Below, in pieces: positions 8,525 through 17,862 of a stretch of 64,000 nt of DNA. Origin of the DNA: Fulvivirga maritima (GTDB lineage Bacteria > Bacteroidota > Bacteroidia > Cytophagales > Cyclobacteriaceae); NCBI RefSeq assembly GCF_021389955.1, contig NZ_CP089980.1, positions 5,823,001 to 5,887,000 on the forward strand. Direction: 5' to 3'. The position numbers were made by a program, and so were the translations under genes. Position 1 is the stretch's first letter. Each line of letters opens with the position of its first letter. The notes beneath the pieces were generated by a model. That model made no database searches. It saw only the letters and a program-made list of their open reading frames with translations, and had not been told where the DNA came from.

Positions 8525-10186
8525 TTAATTGAACCCGTTGCGTTGAGTCACTTTATCACTACCTACCACGTCAATGTACGCCTGGGGAATAGGAAAATAT
8601 TCGTTTACACCTTCCGTAAAATGAGCATTGGTCAGGTGAGATCTTTTAGTCTTTTCAACTTCAAGATAATCATTCATCACCTCGGCCGCATGGCCCCATC
8701 TTACCAGGTCAAAGAAGCGGTGACCTTCCATGGCCAGCTCCAACCTTCTTTCGGTATGCACTGCTTGTAGAGCCGTGGCATAATCACTCCAAGAGTCATT
8801 GTAAAGCTCTATTCTGTAATTATCAGCATCTTCAGATCCATCAAGTGTCATTACATGCCCACTGTTTTTGGCTCTTTCCCTAATCTGGTTCACAATAGTT
8901 CTGGCTGATTCATAATCAACATTTTCAACAAATGCCTCTGCTCTCCATAAAAGCAAATCAGCATACCTGATGATATAATAATTTAGCGCATTCACATAGG
9001 GCCAGCTGGCCACATAATAGGATGAATTAGCTGAAACAATACGCTTTTTAGGCGAATAAGGGCCATAAGTAGCCAAGTCCCTAGCCCATGATGACTCATA
9101 GAGCACATTCAAGTCTAAATAAGGAATATTAGGCCTCCCCACGGTATGATCTAACCTGGGATCTTTGAAATCATTGGCTTCCAGGTCAATATTATCATTT
9201 ACAGGCAGCCCGTCTGCGCCCGTTTTAAAGGCATTGATGAGATTTTGAGAAGGCCTGTGAAAGCCATATTGCTCATAGTAAGGCCCTCCGGGAGAAGTAA
9301 GCCTATCTCCTATACTTCCATTATAATTATCAGGAGCATCATCATTCACCGAATGCTGCACTGCAAATATTATCTCGCTGCTATTATCATTTTCAGGCAA
9401 AAACACATCTCTAAAATCACTTAGCAATTGGTATTTACCACTATTAATCACTTCCGTAGTGGCTTCTATTACCTGACCCCATTTTTGCTCATAAGCATAG
9501 CATTTAGATAAGTATGCCATGGCCGTAATCTTATTAGGTCTACCTACTTCTGCCTGAGTTTCTGGAAGCATTTCATAAGCCTTTTCAAACTCACCTTCTA
9601 TATTTTCCCAAAGTTCATCAGAAGTAAAGGTGGTGTTAGATAAATAGTAATCATCAACTAAAACCAAACTATCAGCCACATAAGGGATTTGATTATAAAT
9701 GCGCTTCAGCTCAAAGAAATAATGGCCTCTTAAGAAATATAGCTCACCTAATCTCACCTCTTTAAGGTCAGCATCAAACTCTTCTGACTTATGAAGCAAG
9801 TCAATAGAAATGTTAGCTCTCTTTATACCTTCATACAGCGCCGCCCACTTTCGTTGTAAATCACTTATGGTAGGGTTGATATTAAATATTTCCATAAGAT
9901 GAATCTGACTCTGATCTCCGGTTCCACCACCGCCTTTGTAAGCATCATCAGACATTACATCTCCAAAACTCCAATTAGAAGCCGGTGAATTATAGGCACT
10001 ACTAGATTGATCATACTGTCCATTCAGCATACTGTAGGCTGCTACAATAGTTCGCTCTACATTTTCCGGATCAGTCATCTTATCTGGAGCTATTTCTCCA
10101 TACGGATCTTCTTCCAGATAATCATCACCGCAAGAAAAAGCCATTGCGGCAAACAGAAACAATATATATTTTATTTGAGATCTCAT
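8525..10186 (-). CDS. SusD/RagB-family outer-membrane lipoprotein
   Basis: 553 residues with a lipoprotein signal ending in AFSC (C19), then GDDYLEEDPYG, the usual SusD N-terminus. TPR-like helices run through the middle (YFLRGHYFFELKRIYNQIPYV), and the C-terminal RagB/SusD signature is clear: NYYIIRYADLLLWRAEA, ERRLELAMEGHRFFDLVRWG and EYFPIPQAYID. It would cap the SusC barrel at the cell surface and bind the oligosaccharide or peptide to be imported. It is 35 bp downstream of SusC and in the same operon. The ligand cannot be read from the sequence; the nearby mannosidases make a mannose-rich glycan a reasonable guess, but they form a separate transcription unit. Confidence 0.95.
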   Translation of the reverse strand: MRSQIKYILFLFAAMAFSCGDDYLEEDPYGEIAPDKMTDPENVERTIVAAYSMLNGQYDQSSSAYNSPASNWSFGDVMSDDAYKGGGGTGDQSQIHLMEIFNINPTISDLQRKWAALYEGIKRANISIDLLHKSEEFDADLKEVRLGELYFLRGHYFFELKRIYNQIPYVADSLVLVDDYYLSNTTFTSDELWENIEGEFEKAYEMLPETQAEVGRPNKITAMAYLSKCYAYEQKWGQVIEATTEVINSGKYQLLSDFRDVFLPENDNSSEIIFAVQHSVNDDAPDNYNGSIGDRLTSPGGPYYEQYGFHRPSQNLINAFKTGADGLPVNDNIDLEANDFKDPRLDHTVGRPNIPYLDLNVLYESSWARDLATYGPYSPKKRIVSANSSYYVASWPYVNALNYYIIRYADLLLWRAEAFVENVDYESARTIVNQIRERAKNSGHVMTLDGSEDADNYRIELYNDSWSDYATALQAVHTERRLELAMEGHRFFDLVRWGHAAEVMNDYLEVEKTKRSHLTNAHFTEGVNEYFPIPQAYIDVVGSDKVTQRNGFN

Positions 10187-10221
10187 GTTAATTCAATTTA
10201 TTAATTATCAGAATCTTATAA

Positions 10222-13200
10222 TTAGAAACTCATATTTACACCGAGTGTAAAAGTTCTTGAAGGAGGATATAAACCACGATCAATGCCTATATCAAGGTTT
10301 CTATTACTGTTAGAGTAACTCTGCAGACCTATTTCAGGGGTCATACCATCATAACCTGTTATGGTAAACACATTATTAACCTGACCGTAAAGTCTTAATT
10401 CCATGCCTTTCTGAGAAGGGAATGTATACCCCAGCTGCACATTATATAGCTTGAAATAGGTACCATCTTCAACATAAAAAGAAGAAACTCTAATGTTATT
10501 ATTAGGATCATCTAATGAAACCCTTGGGATTTCTGAGCCCGGATTTTCTGGTGTCCAGGCACCTAACACCTCGTTATTTTTATTATACGCTGACTGATTA
10601 AAGAAATGTGTTTTGTATTTGGTAAGGTTATAAATATCATTACCAAAAGAGCCGTTAAAAAGTAAAGCAAGGTCAAATCCTTTATAGTAAAAATTCATAT
10701 TCAACCCTAAAATCATATCTGGGTGAGGGGAACCTATAAACGTTCTATCATTAGCATTTAACTCACCATCTCCAGTTACATCCTTAAAAATCAAATCTCC
10801 AGGCTTAGCATCAGGCTGCAATCCGTAAGCTGCAATCTCTTCCTCTGACTTAAAGATTCCTATAGCCTCATACCCATAAAAGGAGCCTATGGGCTTACCA
10901 ACCTGGGTTCTGGAAATATCCTGATCAAAGTTTACACTGTGTAGCGAAGAGGTAGGGATACCTAAATAAGCGACATCGTTTAATTCTGTCATCTCATTTT
11001 TATAGGCAGTGATATTAAGTCCCAAATTATAATCCAGCGCACTTACTTTTCCTTTATAACCTAAAGTGAGTTCTATTCCACTATTTTTCATTTGGCCACC
11101 ATTAACCCAAGTACCATCATTGGTTCCCCCATAGGTAATCGGTATAGGTTTATAGATCAAAATATCGTCTGTAGTCTTCCTGAAATATTCTGCTGTCAAC
11201 TCTAGTCTATCACCCAGTAAGCCTACATCTAAGCCTATACTTGACTGCGTAGTTACTTCCCATTTCAGATCAGCATTAGGCACCCGGCTAGGCACAATAC
11301 CCGTGTAAGCCGCCTCTTGTGCTCCATCTATTGAATAATTAGCATAATATGGATTCAGGGTGTAGCTATCCAGGGTAGAATATACCGGAACCTGCTGATT
11401 ACCTGCCTGCCCCCAGCTTCCTCTCAACTTCAGAAAACTTACCGGTTGCACATTAAAAAATGACTCTTCGCTAATAACCCAGCCTGCTGAAAAAGCAGGA
11501 AATGTACCCCAGTTATTATTACTCAATCTAGAAGTGCCGTCTCGTCTCATAGTAGCTGAGAAAAGGTATCTGTCTTTTAATGAGTAATTTACCTTACCAA
11601 AAAATGACAGCAGCGCCCAATCACTAGCTGAGCCTGTGTTCAGCTGATTTTCTGTTCCTGAAGATAGGTATCTGAAAGTCTCATCTTCATAGAAAAAGTT
11701 TTGACGAGAACCTGAAAAAGACTCTTCATAAAATTCTACAGACTCCTCGCCCAACAATAAATCGAACTTATGGTCTCCTATGGTCTTATTATAAGTTAAT
11801 GTATTTGACCAGGTAAGCTGATAGTTAAATGAGTTACTGGTACTTAAGCTATTAACATTATTAGTAGCCAGAATTTCATCGAACTGAGGTGAGAAATTAC
11901 GGTTATTATAATTATGATAATCAATACCTAAGTTACTTTTCACAGCAAAATCTCCCAAGTTCAGGCCTACATATACATTGCCTAATAACCTGATATTTCT
12001 CCTAACATTATCTTTACTCCTCTCCAAATCACCAAGAGGATTTGATATATCATTTATTGGATTACCAGCATACTTACCATTAACATCTTTAATAGGCACT
12101 ATAGAAGGAAACTGCATGGCATTATACACTATGCTACCCAGAGAAGAGTTAGTACCTACGCTGGTAGTTCTGGAGTAAGTAGCTCCAAAATTCTGTCCTA
12201 TTTCTAATAGGTCCTTAATTTTATAGCTAGAGTTAAACCTGGTGGTAAATCGGTCAAAACCAGTGTGTTTAATAATACCTTCCTGATTAAAATAGCCAAT
12301 AGAAAATGCCTGTCGTGCCTTATCATTTCCTTTAGATACTGAGAGGTTATAAGACTGCACTACTGCAGGATCAAAAATGGCATCTACCCAGTCTACATCT
12401 CCACTAGGTATAGTCTCAGCATCATCAAGGTAATCAGGAATAACAGCTCCATTAGGATCATTTCCATAGATATCATGAGAAGGAACAGTACCGTCATTTT
12501 CAGCTGCCTGCCAGAGCATATCTCCATACTCCTGAGCAGAAAGCATTCTAGGTAGATTAAAAGCTTTCTGCACACCGGCATAAGCATTGAATGTGATTTT
12601 AGCTTCATCGCTAGAGCCTGTTTTGGTGGTAATAATTACTACACCATTAGCTGCTCTGGAGCCATAAATAGAGGCCGCTGCCGCATCTTTAAGCACCTGA
12701 ATAGTAGCTATATCGCTCGGATTAATCGTATTCAGACCATTAGAAACGGGAACACCATCAATAATATAAAGAGGATCATTATTATTAACGGTACCATAAC
12801 CACGAACCCTTACTGTAACATTTCCTCCTGGGGCATTATCTGTAAGCACCTGTACGCCGGCCATACGTCCATCCAGCATTTTCTCGACACTAGAGGGAGG
12901 CAGGCTTTTGATCTGATCAGGGTTCACCGTAGCCACTGCTCCGGTAAGATCTCTTTTGGTTTGCACATCATACCCCAAAACCACTAACTCGTCTAACTGA
13001 GTAACATCAGGCTGCAGAGCTACTTCAATATTAGTTTGGCTAGCCAGCGCAACCTCTTTACTAAGATATCCTACATAAGAAATAACCAAAATGGTAGCCT
13101 CTTCAGGCACATCCAGAGTAAAAACACCATTCATATCAGTAATAGCTCCAATTGAAGTATTGGCCACCACTACTGAGGCTCCTGGCAATGGCTCTCTTGA

Positions 13201-13629
13201 TTCGCCATCACGAACTACCCCGGTAATAGTAAAGTCAGCTTGTTCCTCTACTGCTGCTACCTCAGCATCATGATCAGCAGGCTCATAAACATAAATATTA
13301 TTGTTGATTCGTTTGAAATTAAGATGTGTTTGCAGGGCAATACTTTCTAACACCTCTTTCAAATTACCATTACTTACCACCAGAGTAAGTAAATCTGTTT
13401 TCTCTTTTACCTTAGAGTTATAGGCAAATTCAAAATCAGTTTCATTCTCAATAGTATTGAAAATTTCTGTCAATCGAACATTCTGAACTGTTATAGAAAC
13501 AGGTACATTCTCCAGACTTTGACTCACCGTAGTGTTAGCAAAGACCAATTGCATTGCCAGCACTTCTACTAAAAAAACATATAATAAACGCTTAGACACA
13601 CTAAGTAGCTTTTGTATGTAATATTTCAT
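10222..13629 (-). CDS. SusC/RagA-family TonB-dependent transporter with STN domain
   Basis: 1,135 residues. After a signal segment (about 1-32) comes an STN/secretin-like signalling domain (about 40-115), then a carboxypeptidase-regulatory-like beta-sandwich (about 130-200, ITGVVRDGESREPLPGASV), the TonB plug (AVATVNPDQIKSLPPSSVEKM through PLYIIDGVPV) and a C-terminal beta-barrel ending in TFTLGVNMSF. It takes up a ligand across the outer membrane with SusD. The STN domain is the part that contacts a FecR-type anti-sigma factor, and that gene lies directly upstream, so the transporter probably also signals ligand presence. It is full length, with no frameshift seen. Confidence 0.96.
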   Translation of the reverse strand: MKYYIQKLLSVSKRLLYVFLVEVLAMQLVFANTTVSQSLENVPVSITVQNVRLTEIFNTIENETDFEFAYNSKVKEKTDLLTLVVSNGNLKEVLESIALQTHLNFKRINNNIYVYEPADHDAEVAAVEEQADFTITGVVRDGESREPLPGASVVVANTSIGAITDMNGVFTLDVPEEATILVISYVGYLSKEVALASQTNIEVALQPDVTQLDELVVLGYDVQTKRDLTGAVATVNPDQIKSLPPSSVEKMLDGRMAGVQVLTDNAPGGNVTVRVRGYGTVNNNDPLYIIDGVPVSNGLNTINPSDIATIQVLKDAAAASIYGSRAANGVVIITTKTGSSDEAKITFNAYAGVQKAFNLPRMLSAQEYGDMLWQAAENDGTVPSHDIYGNDPNGAVIPDYLDDAETIPSGDVDWVDAIFDPAVVQSYNLSVSKGNDKARQAFSIGYFNQEGIIKHTGFDRFTTRFNSSYKIKDLLEIGQNFGATYSRTTSVGTNSSLGSIVYNAMQFPSIVPIKDVNGKYAGNPINDISNPLGDLERSKDNVRRNIRLLGNVYVGLNLGDFAVKSNLGIDYHNYNNRNFSPQFDEILATNNVNSLSTSNSFNYQLTWSNTLTYNKTIGDHKFDLLLGEESVEFYEESFSGSRQNFFYEDETFRYLSSGTENQLNTGSASDWALLSFFGKVNYSLKDRYLFSATMRRDGTSRLSNNNWGTFPAFSAGWVISEESFFNVQPVSFLKLRGSWGQAGNQQVPVYSTLDSYTLNPYYANYSIDGAQEAAYTGIVPSRVPNADLKWEVTTQSSIGLDVGLLGDRLELTAEYFRKTTDDILIYKPIPITYGGTNDGTWVNGGQMKNSGIELTLGYKGKVSALDYNLGLNITAYKNEMTELNDVAYLGIPTSSLHSVNFDQDISRTQVGKPIGSFYGYEAIGIFKSEEEIAAYGLQPDAKPGDLIFKDVTGDGELNANDRTFIGSPHPDMILGLNMNFYYKGFDLALLFNGSFGNDIYNLTKYKTHFFNQSAYNKNNEVLGAWTPENPGSEIPRVSLDDPNNNIRVSSFYVEDGTYFKLYNVQLGYTFPSQKGMELRLYGQVNNVFTITGYDGMTPEIGLQSYSNSNRNLDIGIDRGLYPPSRTFTLGVNMSF

Positions 13630-13822
13630 ATTTTTGATTTGATTTTCTTTTTAAAATCTATTTAGCCTAAGATTTTAGGCTGGATATTCGCCTGGAGTTG
13701 TTGCCGCAATTCCAGGTTTTATCATTTCACTTATTACGCACCTGTGAGGTGACTATCTTACTAGTTATCATCTCTTTACATCATATCTCATTGCATTTTA
13801 TGATTAAACATCAGGTTTATAA

Positions 13823-14611
13823 TCAGTCCTCACAACCCATTCCTTCTACGGTTATTTTATTTCCATCATGAATTTTAAAATTGAAATGCACCAAAAGCTG
13901 AAGACCTTTTAATACAGTTTCTAATGATTCATTTTTATACCGGGCTCTCACCAGACACTTACTACTCAGGTCATTAGTCATGGCTATATGTACATTGTAT
14001 TTTTTTTCAAGCACTTCTAGCACCTCACTAAAAGGTATCATGTCAAAGTATAACTCGTTGGTTTTCCAGGCCAGGTAATTATCAATATCCACTTCTTTTA
14101 CTTCCATCAATTCATCTTCCAAGCGAAAATTGGCTTGTTGATTTGGCCTAAGGATAGCTTCCTGGGGCACATCAATATCAGTTGAGGCCACTTTAACTTT
14201 GCCTGTAGCCACCGTAACTTGCGTGTTCTGATTATCAAATGCCTTTATATTAAATGAAGTACCTAAAACTGTGGTAAGCACCCCTTGAGACTCCACTACA
14301 AATGGCCAGGCCGCATTCTTACTCACCTCAAAAAAGGCCTCCCCTTTCAGCTTAATCTGCCTTTTGGCTTTATCAAAGAATTCAGGATAGGTAATGGAAC
14401 TGCCTGCATTCAGTGTTACCACAGAGCCATCCTTTAACCTCACTACTGATCGCTGTCCGTTCGGAGTGGCCTTGGTTATCCATTTTATATTATCGGCTGA
14501 TGCTTCAGGCTTCTTATTGAGTTGATGAAAAAAGAAAGCGCTAATCAAAGACATCAAAATCAAAACAGAGGCTGCCACTCGTGAGACTTTATTAAAGTTC
14601 TTCCACCACAC
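13823..14611 (-). CDS. FecR-family anti-sigma factor, periplasmic part (split gene, 3' piece)
   Basis: 262 residues from a GTG. A transmembrane helix (about 10-28, SRVAASVLILMSLISAFFF) leads into a FecR domain (SVVRLKDGSVVTLNAGSSITYPEFF through VATGKVKV) and a C-terminal DUF4974-like domain (IPFSEVLEVLEKKYNVHI) that receives the signal from the SusC STN domain. The cytoplasmic sigma-binding region is missing from this ORF and is found in the overlapping piece 14622-14849, one base out of frame. Removing one base from the C5 run on this strand (14625-14629) joins the two into a normal FecR of about 341 residues. The GTG start may not be used independently. The gene may be a pseudogene, a sequencing error, or a frameshifted but working gene. 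Confidence 0.85.
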   Translation of the reverse strand: MWWKNFNKVSRVAASVLILMSLISAFFFHQLNKKPEASADNIKWITKATPNGQRSVVRLKDGSVVTLNAGSSITYPEFFDKAKRQIKLKGEAFFEVSKNAAWPFVVESQGVLTTVLGTSFNIKAFDNQNTQVTVATGKVKVASTDIDVPQEAILRPNQQANFRLEDELMEVKEVDIDNYLAWKTNELYFDMIPFSEVLEVLEKKYNVHIAMTNDLSSKCLVRARYKNESLETVLKGLQLLVHFNFKIHDGNKITVEGMGCED

Positions 14612-14621
14612 TTGCTTTCCA

Positions 14622-14849
14622 TTAGGGGGAATTTATTTTTCTCTTTAAGCGCCTCAGCATATTTTGCGCCTCCTGATCACTCAGCTCATGTAAGGGCTGA
14701 CTTTCCCATTCAGCTTTTAACAAGGCCTCCCACTCACTGTCAGAGCCATGCTTCTGGATCAAGAAGTACAACTCAGATAGCTCTTCTTGAGAACAGCCCG
14801 TATGCTTAAGCTTGTCTTTTAGATAATTCTTTCTTTCTAGGGTATTCAC
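14622..14849 (-). CDS. FecR-family anti-sigma factor, cytoplasmic part (split gene, 5' piece)
   Basis: 75 residues from a GTG preceded by AGGAG, an unusually good ribosome-binding site for this phylum. The sequence is that of a FecR N-terminus, which normally binds the ECF sigma factor: helical, with EELSELYFLIQKHG and DQEAQNMLRRLKRKI. It ends in INSP followed by TAA, just where a normal FecR would continue to its membrane helix. The next frame begins NGKQVWWKNF and continues the family pattern. The stop follows the C5 run, and the context CCC-TAA is the sort of site where +1 slippage could occur, although a plain indel is more likely. If not rescued, the soluble fragment could still bind sigma but would not respond to the transporter. 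Confidence 0.75.
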   Translation of the reverse strand: MNTLERKNYLKDKLKHTGCSQEELSELYFLIQKHGSDSEWEALLKAEWESQPLHELSDQEAQNMLRRLKRKINSP

Positions 14850-14920
14850 TCCTGCTTTTTTACACCTATTACTGATAAGTGTAGCGTTGGGGTGAACCTA
14901 AATTTTAATATAATTCTGAG

Positions 14921-15493
14921 TTAATTTTTGAATAACAATAAGGTAATAATAAGCATGGCATTGCTCTCTGGACTCAAGTGCTCTCGCAATGATTTTAGTG
15001 CTAGCCTGAGATGGGTTTTTACAGAATTAACAGAAATTCCCAGACTATCGGCTATTTCTGGATTAGACAGCTGGTCATACCGACTCAGCTCGTATACCTC
15101 CTTCTGCTTAGGAGGAAGCTGATTCACCACCTCCTGCTCTATCTTTTTTATCTCCTCATAACTAATTTGCTCAATAGCGCCAGCATAAGTAGAAGCCAGC
15201 CCCACCTCTTGCACAGTGATAGCTCCATGCCGGGCATAAGCAGTCATATGATCATTTACAAGGTTACGGGCAATGGCGTAGATATAGCCATTTAATGACT
15301 TAGAAGGCTCTAGCTTATCTTTGTTTTCCCACAGCCTTACCATAGTTTCTTGCACTACTTCTTTACTGGTATCCGCACATGCCAACAGGCGATAACTAAA
15401 ATTGTATATTTTATCCTTATACAGATAAAACACCTCCTCAAAAATTCTAATATCACCTTTCTTAAGACCGGAAGCTAGCTTATCATCAGACAT
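14921..15493 (-). CDS. ECF RNA polymerase sigma factor
   Basis: The frame is open from a TTG at 15517, but the ATG at 15493 (MSDDKLASGLKKGD) fits the family and is preferred, giving about 190 residues. Region 2 is at FEEVFYLYKDKIYNFSYRLLACADTSKEVVQETMVRLWENKD, and region 4 at QLPPKQKEVYELSRYDQLSNPEIADSLGISVNSVKTHL, a typical helix-turn-helix. It probably activates the susC-susD operon when released from the FecR protein. The gene order sigma, FecR, SusC, SusD is the classic cell-surface signalling layout of Bacteroidota. A good minus-strand promoter box lies upstream at 15603. Confidence 0.95.
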   Translation of the reverse strand: MSDDKLASGLKKGDIRIFEEVFYLYKDKIYNFSYRLLACADTSKEVVQETMVRLWENKDKLEPSKSLNGYIYAIARNLVNDHMTAYARHGAITVQEVGLASTYAGAIEQISYEEIKKIEQEVVNQLPPKQKEVYELSRYDQLSNPEIADSLGISVNSVKTHLRLALKSLREHLSPESNAMLIITLLLFKN

Positions 15494-15602
15494 ATAACAT
15501 GGAAGAATTTGAATCAAAGGAGCGACAATTATGCAGTAAAACAGGCTTAACGGGAGTTAAATAATTGTTAAACTTCTATCCTACTACTCTGAAAACCAAC
15601 CA

Positions 15603-15610
15603 CAAACCTA
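15603..15610 (-). promoter_or_regulatory. Bacteroidota -7 promoter box for the sigma factor gene
   Basis: On the minus strand TAGGTTTG matches TAnnTTTG exactly. A TTTG lies 16 bp upstream, inside the T-tract that follows the hairpin of repeat copy C, so the repeat would supply the -33 element. The spacing is slightly short of the usual range. A transcript from here would have a leader of about 100 nt. Confidence 0.5.
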
Positions 15611-15620
15611 TGTTGACTTT

Positions 15621-16711
15621 TATAAACAAAAAATCCCCTTCGAACCTAGTTCTGAAGGGGACTTTTGTTGTCTATAGTTGGCTTTAATTGATACTAAGGT
15701 AATGCCTCCATTCAAATACCGAAAGCCAATATCTGTTTGTGCTATTTTTTAGGGTTGAATCACTGATTTTGGCGATGAGTTGTTTTGACATTTCAGCAAT
15801 TAAGATATTTAGATCACAAAACTCCGTTCACTCAGACTGAGACAGACAGGATAACTATCTATTGAATTTAAAAGGCCGTTTTGAGTAATTCTGCCTGCTG
15901 AAGAAGTCAAACTTCTTGAAAGTGTTATAAACAAAAAATCCCCTTCGAACCTAGTTCTGAAGGGGACTTCTGTTGTCTATAGTTGGCTTTAATTGATACT
16001 AAGGTAATGCCTCCCTTCAAATACCGAAAGCCAATATCTGTTTGTGCTATTTTTTAAGGTTGAATGACTGATTATGGCGATGAGTTGTTTTGACATTTCA
16101 ACAATTAAGATATTTAGAATGCAAAACTCCGTTCACTCAGACTGAGACAGACAGGATAATTATCTATTGAATTTAAAAGCCCGCTTTGAGTAATTCTGCC
16201 TGCTGAAGAAGAAGCCAAACTTTTTGAAAGTGTTATAAACAAAAAATCCCCTTCGAACCTAGTTCTGAAGGGGACTTTTGTTGTCTATAGTTGGCTTTAA
16301 TTGATACTAAGGTAATGCCTCCCTTCAAATACCGAAAGCCAATATCTGTTTGTGCTATTTTTTAAGGTTGAATGACTGATTATGGCGATGAATTGTTTTC
16401 ACAATTTAGCAATTGATACATTTAGATTGCAAAACTGCGTTCATCCAGACTGAGACAGACAGGATAACTATCTATTGAATTTAAAAGGTCGCTTTGAGTA
16501 ATTCTGCCTACTGAAGAAGAAGCCAAACTTTTTGAAAGTGTTATAAACAAAAAATCCCCTTCGAACCTAGTTCTGAAGGGGACTTTTGTTGTCTATAGTT
16601 GGCTTTAATTGATACTAAGGTAATACCTCTCTTCAAATACCGAAAGCCAATATCTGTTTGTGTTATTTTTCAGGGTTAAATGACTGATTTTGACGATGAG
16701 TTGTTTTGACA
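15621..16711 (-). repeat. Tandem array 1 of the hairpin repeat module (copies C, D, E, F)
   Basis: Three full units of 305-308 bp plus a fourth that stops at the shared GATGAGTTGTTTTGACA. Hairpins are at 15635-15660, 15940-15965, 16248-16273 and 16556-16581. Each unit has a module of about 165 bp (hairpin, then the TTGGCTTT/AAAGCCAA inverted repeat, then GATGAGTTGTTTT) and a spacer of about 140 bp containing the small palindrome CTCAGACTGAG. The hairpin is invariant except for one loop base. The minus strand has a strong T-tract after each hairpin. No frame of useful length is present. It sits between the sigma factor and the plus-strand SRPBCC gene. Confidence 0.9.
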
Positions 16712-16757
16712 TCATATACTTTTGACCCAACATGGAGTAAACCTGTAACTTAAATTA

Positions 16758-16791
16758 TGATGTAGAAAGGGACGTGATGTAGAAAGGGAAG
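16758..16791. repeat. Two 17-bp tandem direct repeats
   Basis: TGATGTAGAAAGGGACG is followed immediately by TGATGTAGAAAGGGAAG (one mismatch). It lies in the 250-bp AT-rich gap between array 1 and the SRPBCC gene and could be a regulator site for that gene. No exact TAnnTTTG box was seen in the gap. Confidence 0.5.
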
Positions 16792-16963
16792 ATTTAATTA
16801 ACTTTTTCATAATAAGCTCAGGAACCACACCTCATCAAAATGAATATAATCAAATTATTTATTTAAATATTTTAATTGCAAGCCTTAAAATACACTATAT
16901 TGCCGTTTATAATTTCAATCTTACTCAGAGGATTAAACATATTATAAATATCTGAATCTACCT

Positions 16964-17413
16964 ATGGCAAATAATACAGTAAAGCTACACCGTGTTTTCA
17001 CTGCTCCAGTGGAAAAGGTTTTCAAAGCCTTCTCAGATCCTGATGCTATAGCATTTTGGTTTCCGCCTAATGGATTTTTATGCAAAGTCCATAGCATCGA
17101 TTTCAAAATTGGAGGCACCTACGAAATGTCTTTTAAAAACTTCACAACCAACAGCTCTCACACCTTTGGTGGAACATACATCGATATCCAAACCAATAAG
17201 CTCATCAAAAATACCGATCAATTTGATGACCCTAATATGCCAGGAAAGATGATAACCACGGTAGAATTAGCTGAAATTTCTTGCGGCACAGAGCTTTTCA
17301 TCACCCAAGAAGGCATTCCTGATTCAATACCTACTGAATTATGCTATCTCGGCTGGCAAGAATCATTGTATAAATTAAAAACTTTAGTAGAACCTAACAT
17401 ACCAGACTCTTAA
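16964..17413 (+). CDS. SRPBCC/AHSA1-like domain protein
   Basis: 149 residues, cytoplasmic, no signal peptide. The sequence follows the activator of Hsp90 ATPase homologue 1-like pattern: VKLHRVFTAPVEKVFKAFSDPDAIAFWFPPNGF at the start, GGTYEMSFKNF in the middle, and GWQESLYKLKTLVEP at the end. Members form a hydrophobic ligand pocket, but most bacterial ones have no assigned ligand. It is followed 11 bp later by a VOC-family gene, a pairing common in bacterial genomes, and the two are almost certainly co-transcribed. They are the only plus-strand genes between the hairpin arrays. Family assignment is good; function unknown. Confidence 0.85.
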   Translation: MANNTVKLHRVFTAPVEKVFKAFSDPDAIAFWFPPNGFLCKVHSIDFKIGGTYEMSFKNFTTNSSHTFGGTYIDIQTNKLIKNTDQFDDPNMPGKMITTVELAEISCGTELFITQEGIPDSIPTELCYLGWQESLYKLKTLVEPNIPDS

Positions 17414-17424
17414 ATAATCAAAAT

Positions 17425-17862
17425 ATGGCAAAAATTAACCCTTATCTTATGTTTAACGGCAATGCTGAAGAAGCATTTAATTTTTACAAATCAGTATTTG
17501 GCGGTGAGTTTAGCTCAGTAGTTCGCTTCAGCGACTTACCTGGCAATCCAAACCAAAACCTTAACGAGAAAGATGCCCATAAAATCATGCATATAGCTTT
17601 ACCTATTGGCGAAAACTATTTATTAATGGCCAGTGATGGACTTGACATCAATGGTAAACTCAATGAATACGAAAACAGAAGCAAGATATGTATCAACACG
17701 GAAAGCAAGGACGAAGCAGATCAATTATTTAACGGATTATCAGCTAACGGCCAAGTAGAAGTACCCATCTCAGATAGCCCCTGGAGCTCCTATTTTGGTA
17801 TGTTCAGAGATAAATTTGGTATAGAATGGATGATCGACTGCACCTTGCAGCCACAACACTAA
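17425..17862 (+). CDS. VOC-superfamily (PhnB/glyoxalase-like) protein
   Basis: 145 residues. The N-terminus MAKINPYLMFNGNAEEAFNFYKSVFGGEF is the hallmark of PhnB-like VOC proteins, followed by HIALPIGENYLLMASD and a C-terminal FGMFRDKFGIEWMIDC. The fold is two beta-alpha-beta-beta-beta units that in some members bind a metal; the usual annotation is 3-demethylubiquinone methyltransferase-like or glyoxalase-like, without proof of reaction. It has no signal peptide and is in a two-gene unit with the SRPBCC gene. The first hairpin of array 2 begins 38 bp after its stop and could act as a weak plus-strand terminator. Confidence 0.88.
   Translation: MAKINPYLMFNGNAEEAFNFYKSVFGGEFSSVVRFSDLPGNPNQNLNEKDAHKIMHIALPIGENYLLMASDGLDINGKLNEYENRSKICINTESKDEADQLFNGLSANGQVEVPISDSPWSSYFGMFRDKFGIEWMIDCTLQPQH

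Noticed and set aside
13691-13716. CCTGGA/TCCAGG inverted repeat between SusC and FecR genes
   Set aside because: A 6-bp stem with a 14-nt loop in a short gap; too weak to call a terminator or riboswitch.
15670-15760. A 24-codon plus-strand frame inside each hairpin module (from a TTG in TAGTTGGCTTT, ending in SVCAIF and a stop), open in all full copies
   Set aside because: The changes between copies are mostly non-synonymous, the ATG at codon 9 is not conserved (ATA and ACA occur), and the copies are too similar for an open frame to be informative. It is more likely chance within a structured RNA.
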